From an uncultured Atopobium sp. (GTDB taxonomy: Bacteria > Actinomycetota > Coriobacteriia > Coriobacteriales > Atopobiaceae): a stretch of DNA of 7,100 nt. The notes beneath the pieces are model-generated. The model did not search any database. It worked only from the letters and a program-made list of their open reading frames with translations, and was not told the origin of the DNA. Below, piece after piece: positions 5,407 through 7,100 of this stretch; within the stretch, counting starts at the first letter, position 1, and each line of letters opens with the position of its first letter. The position numbers were made by a program, and so were the translations under genes. The stretch spans positions 1-7,100 of the forward strand of contig CALKRF010000085.1 of the NCBI GenBank assembly GCA_937990665.1. The letters run 5' to 3'.

Positions 5407-6792
5407 CTAAATATGCATTGATAATGCGTTCTTTTTTGCTCCGATATACGTAATAAAGAAATACACTACAAAACCAAAAAGTGTGAGTAAAGCAACAGGC
5501 CAAATGCTTGGCTCGATGGCAGTTTGGAACATTTCTACACTCATAAAACGAATAACATTAAGTCCAAAAATTGCATGAATCACGGTAAAAATACCCGGAA
5601 ACAAAAAATTACACAGTACGCCAGTAAGCAAACTTTTTGAAAGTATTTCTCGAGAAGCCCCTAATTCATACAGCTTGTAATACCTCTCTTTATTATCTGC
5701 AGCAAGCGAAAGCTGTTGAACTGCCAAAATGACGGAAGAAAATACAAGTAACACAACCGCATAAAAAGAACAGGTGAATACAATAACGCCAAAAGGTCCA
5801 GAAACATCCGAAGCACTCATATCCTGTGAAGAAATTACCTCAAAAATTTGAGTGCGAAGAACAACAGCAAAGACAAACATGCACATACCTACAGAAGATA
5901 GGGCTGCTGAACACGTCATGGCTTTGGAAGCGTTGCGTGCCACACCTTCAGCTTGACGCACAGAAAATGCGTTTAACCCCCGATACCATATACCTGGAAT
6001 TTTCTTAAGAACGCGTGGAAGTAACACAAGTGTTGAACGGAACACAAAAAATGATCCAAAAATGGCACAGGCACCAAAAGGAATCATGAAACCAATAAAG
6101 GCAAACGGAGCCTGAGCGCACACAACATAAACAATTGCCAGCAACAAAACACCTATACATGCATCAAAGATTGCTCGTAAAATTGAAAGTGGTTTTGATG
6201 AATCATTTTCTTTTTTCGCAGACATCATCTGCAATAACGTAGACTTCTTTAAAATGCGCTTACTACCCCAGGAGAGCACGAACATCGTTATAAAAAATAT
6301 TATTGTTGTCACAATGGCACCCAATGGAGAAGCAACAACAACAAATTTCATTGGTAGGGCGTATGACCAGCTTACAATCATTTCTACAAACGGCGAAATA
6401 GCAATACCTACTACAATTCCACCAATAAGCGCACTTCCTGAAACCAGAATAGTTTCATATCGCAATATGCTAATGACATCTTTCTTTTCAAGACCCGCAA
6501 ACTCATATAAAGCAAATTCGGGAAGACGTCGACGAATCAAAAATTTATTTGCGTATGACGTAACATTCAAAAACACCAAAAAAGGCAAAATACCAAATGC
6601 TAGGCTGTAATTTGCCTCCGAAACAAAAAGTGAACGGACCGATTCGTCATTCACCAAGGCAAATAAATAATCTCCAGATGCTGCATATGAATACATGAGG
6701 CAGGCACCCGTTGCCAATGCAGCAAAATAAACTCCAAAGTCGCTAAGATTACGGCGTACATTTCCAACTACAATTTTTATTAACAAATTCAT
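5407..6792 (-). CDS. BceB/FtsX-like ABC transporter permease with a short extracellular loop
   Basis: This is a 461-residue membrane protein with about ten hydrophobic segments, near 17-37, 62-82, 113-134, 150-175, 208-226, 228-252, 292-312, 334-360, 385-408 and 428-449. Two motifs tie it to the BceB-type permeases of peptide-antibiotic sensing and export systems: FLIRRRLPEFALYEFAGLEK (84-103) after segment 2, and DNKERYYKLYELGASREI (366-383) after segment 8. In BceB a large extracellular sensor domain of roughly 200 residues joins segments 7 and 8; here only about 20 residues do. The usual BceA ATPase and sensor kinase/regulator genes are not in the window. The ATG at 6792 has a modest AAGGG 9 nt upstream. 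By eye the gene is clearly AT-richer than rph or nagB, which suggests a different origin. Substrate and partner are unknown. Confidence 0.85.
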   Translation of the reverse strand: MNLLIKIVVGNVRRNLSDFGVYFAALATGACLMYSYAASGDYLFALVNDESVRSLFVSEANYSLAFGILPFLVFLNVTSYANKFLIRRRLPEFALYEFAGLEKKDVISILRYETILVSGSALIGGIVVGIAISPFVEMIVSWSYALPMKFVVVASPLGAIVTTIIFFITMFVLSWGSKRILKKSTLLQMMSAKKENDSSKPLSILRAIFDACIGVLLLAIVYVVCAQAPFAFIGFMIPFGACAIFGSFFVFRSTLVLLPRVLKKIPGIWYRGLNAFSVRQAEGVARNASKAMTCSAALSSVGMCMFVFAVVLRTQIFEVISSQDMSASDVSGPFGVIVFTCSFYAVVLLVFSSVILAVQQLSLAADNKERYYKLYELGASREILSKSLLTGVLCNFLFPGIFTVIHAIFGLNVIRFMSVEMFQTAIEPSIWPVALLTLFGFVVYFFITYIGAKKNALSMHI

Positions 6793-6937
6793 AGTATATT
6801 GCCCTTACTCTATTGGCTTTAACAACATCGTCTTTATATTTATCTGCATTTTTATAATGCGCCACATACCTAATTGATACCATCGAACTAACTTACAAAA
6901 AGGTGACGATCTTATAAGAAAAAGAGCAGTCGATAAG

Positions 6938-6966
6938 AAAAAACGCGACACCCGAAGGCGCCGCGT
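6938..6966 (-). terminator. intrinsic terminator of tRNA-Val
   Basis: On the minus strand a 10-bp GC-rich stem (6966-6957 with 6952-6943, two G-U pairs) closes on a TTCG tetraloop and is followed by six T (6943-6938). It begins 10 nt after the tRNA CCA end. It should insulate the tRNA from the permease gene 150 nt further downstream, so the permease needs its own promoter. None is convincing: only TATAAA-like words near 6850-6860 without a good -35. Confidence 0.93.
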
Positions 6967-6975
6967 GAGGTTCCA

Positions 6976-7051
6976 TGGTGGGCGATGAGAGATTTGAACT
7001 CCCGGCCTTGTGCGTGTAAAGCACCTGCGCTAGCCGCTGCGCCAATCGCCC
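6976..7051 (-). tRNA. tRNA-Val, anticodon TAC, CCA end encoded
   Basis: The minus strand folds into a cloverleaf: acceptor GGGCGAT/ATCGCCC, D arm GCGC/GCGC, anticodon loop TTTACAC with anticodon TAC (7018-7016) reading GUA-type valine codons, and T arm GGGAG-TTCAAAT-CTCTC. The outermost anticodon-stem pair is a G-A mismatch. The discriminator is A, and CCA is encoded at 6978-6976. A UUCG-loop terminator follows directly. The upstream 49 nt to the window edge show no strong promoter hexamers. Confidence 0.97.
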
Positions 7052-7100
7052 GTGACTGTAGAAGTTTATCACAGCTTCCACAATTCTTAAACAGCAATTA

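Noticed and set aside
6749..6883. 44-codon minus-strand frame upstream of and overlapping the permease start, possibly an ATPase remnant
   Set aside because: It has no ribosome binding site, an in-frame stop just upstream and no recognisable ABC motif; it overlaps the permease in another frame.
6911..6941. Direct repeat ATAAGAAAAA (6914 and 6932), and palindrome CTTATAAG, near the tRNA-Val terminator
   Set aside because: Short A-rich low-complexity words in an AT-rich gap; no further structure supports a function.
5258..6975. Genomic island inserted at the 3' end of tRNA-Val carrying the AT-rich permease gene
   Set aside because: Position and base composition fit, but I found no integrase and no duplicate of the tRNA 3' end on the far side.

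Overview
This 7.1 kb window carries ordinary housekeeping genes of a low-to-moderate GC Gram-positive-type bacterium, plus two arrays of unusual 11-bp intergenic repeats. A Veg-family gene directly ahead of ispE, an rph-rdgB pair, a short Gram-positive-type NagB, strong GGAGG ribosome binding sites and tRNA genes with an encoded CCA end point to Actinomycetota/Bacillota. My best guess is a coriobacterium (Atopobium/Lancefieldella/Olsenella-like). That placement is inference; no marker gene in the window settles it.

Layout, left to right. Positions 1-1514, all minus strand: veg -> ispE -> tRNA-Pro(CGG), probably one transcription direction from a promoter at about 1613-1641. Positions 1515-1850 are a divergent intergenic region. 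It holds that minus promoter, nine contiguous 11-bp repeats (1683-1781) and a plus-strand promoter (1791-1818). The plus promoter serves the only plus-strand gene, an unrecognised 245-residue protein with two N-terminal membrane segments (1851-2588). A bidirectional hairpin terminator (2671-2705) separates it from the convergent nagB (2752-3486, minus).

Positions 3487-3827 contain no gene. They hold a strong hairpin terminator and a three-block 11-bp repeat array (3613-3826) that runs to the 3' end of rdgB. Next come rdgB and rph (3828-5242, minus), a tightly coupled pair for tRNA 3'-end processing and nucleotide-pool cleaning, with a promoter at 5299-5328. An AT-richer gene for a BceB/FtsX-like ABC permease (5407-6792, minus) follows, with no ATPase partner in view. 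tRNA-Val(TAC), with its own UUCG-loop terminator, closes the window.

The housekeeping genes are confident calls. The part worth a second look is the pair of repeat arrays. Both use an exact 11-bp period built on CTGAC/CTGTC (reverse complement GTCAG), in opposite orientations at two loci about 1.9 kb apart. The larger one has a higher-order block structure. Their spacing and the CTGTC core resemble the direct-repeat operators of PhoB/OmpR-type response regulators, but the copy number is far larger than a normal operator.
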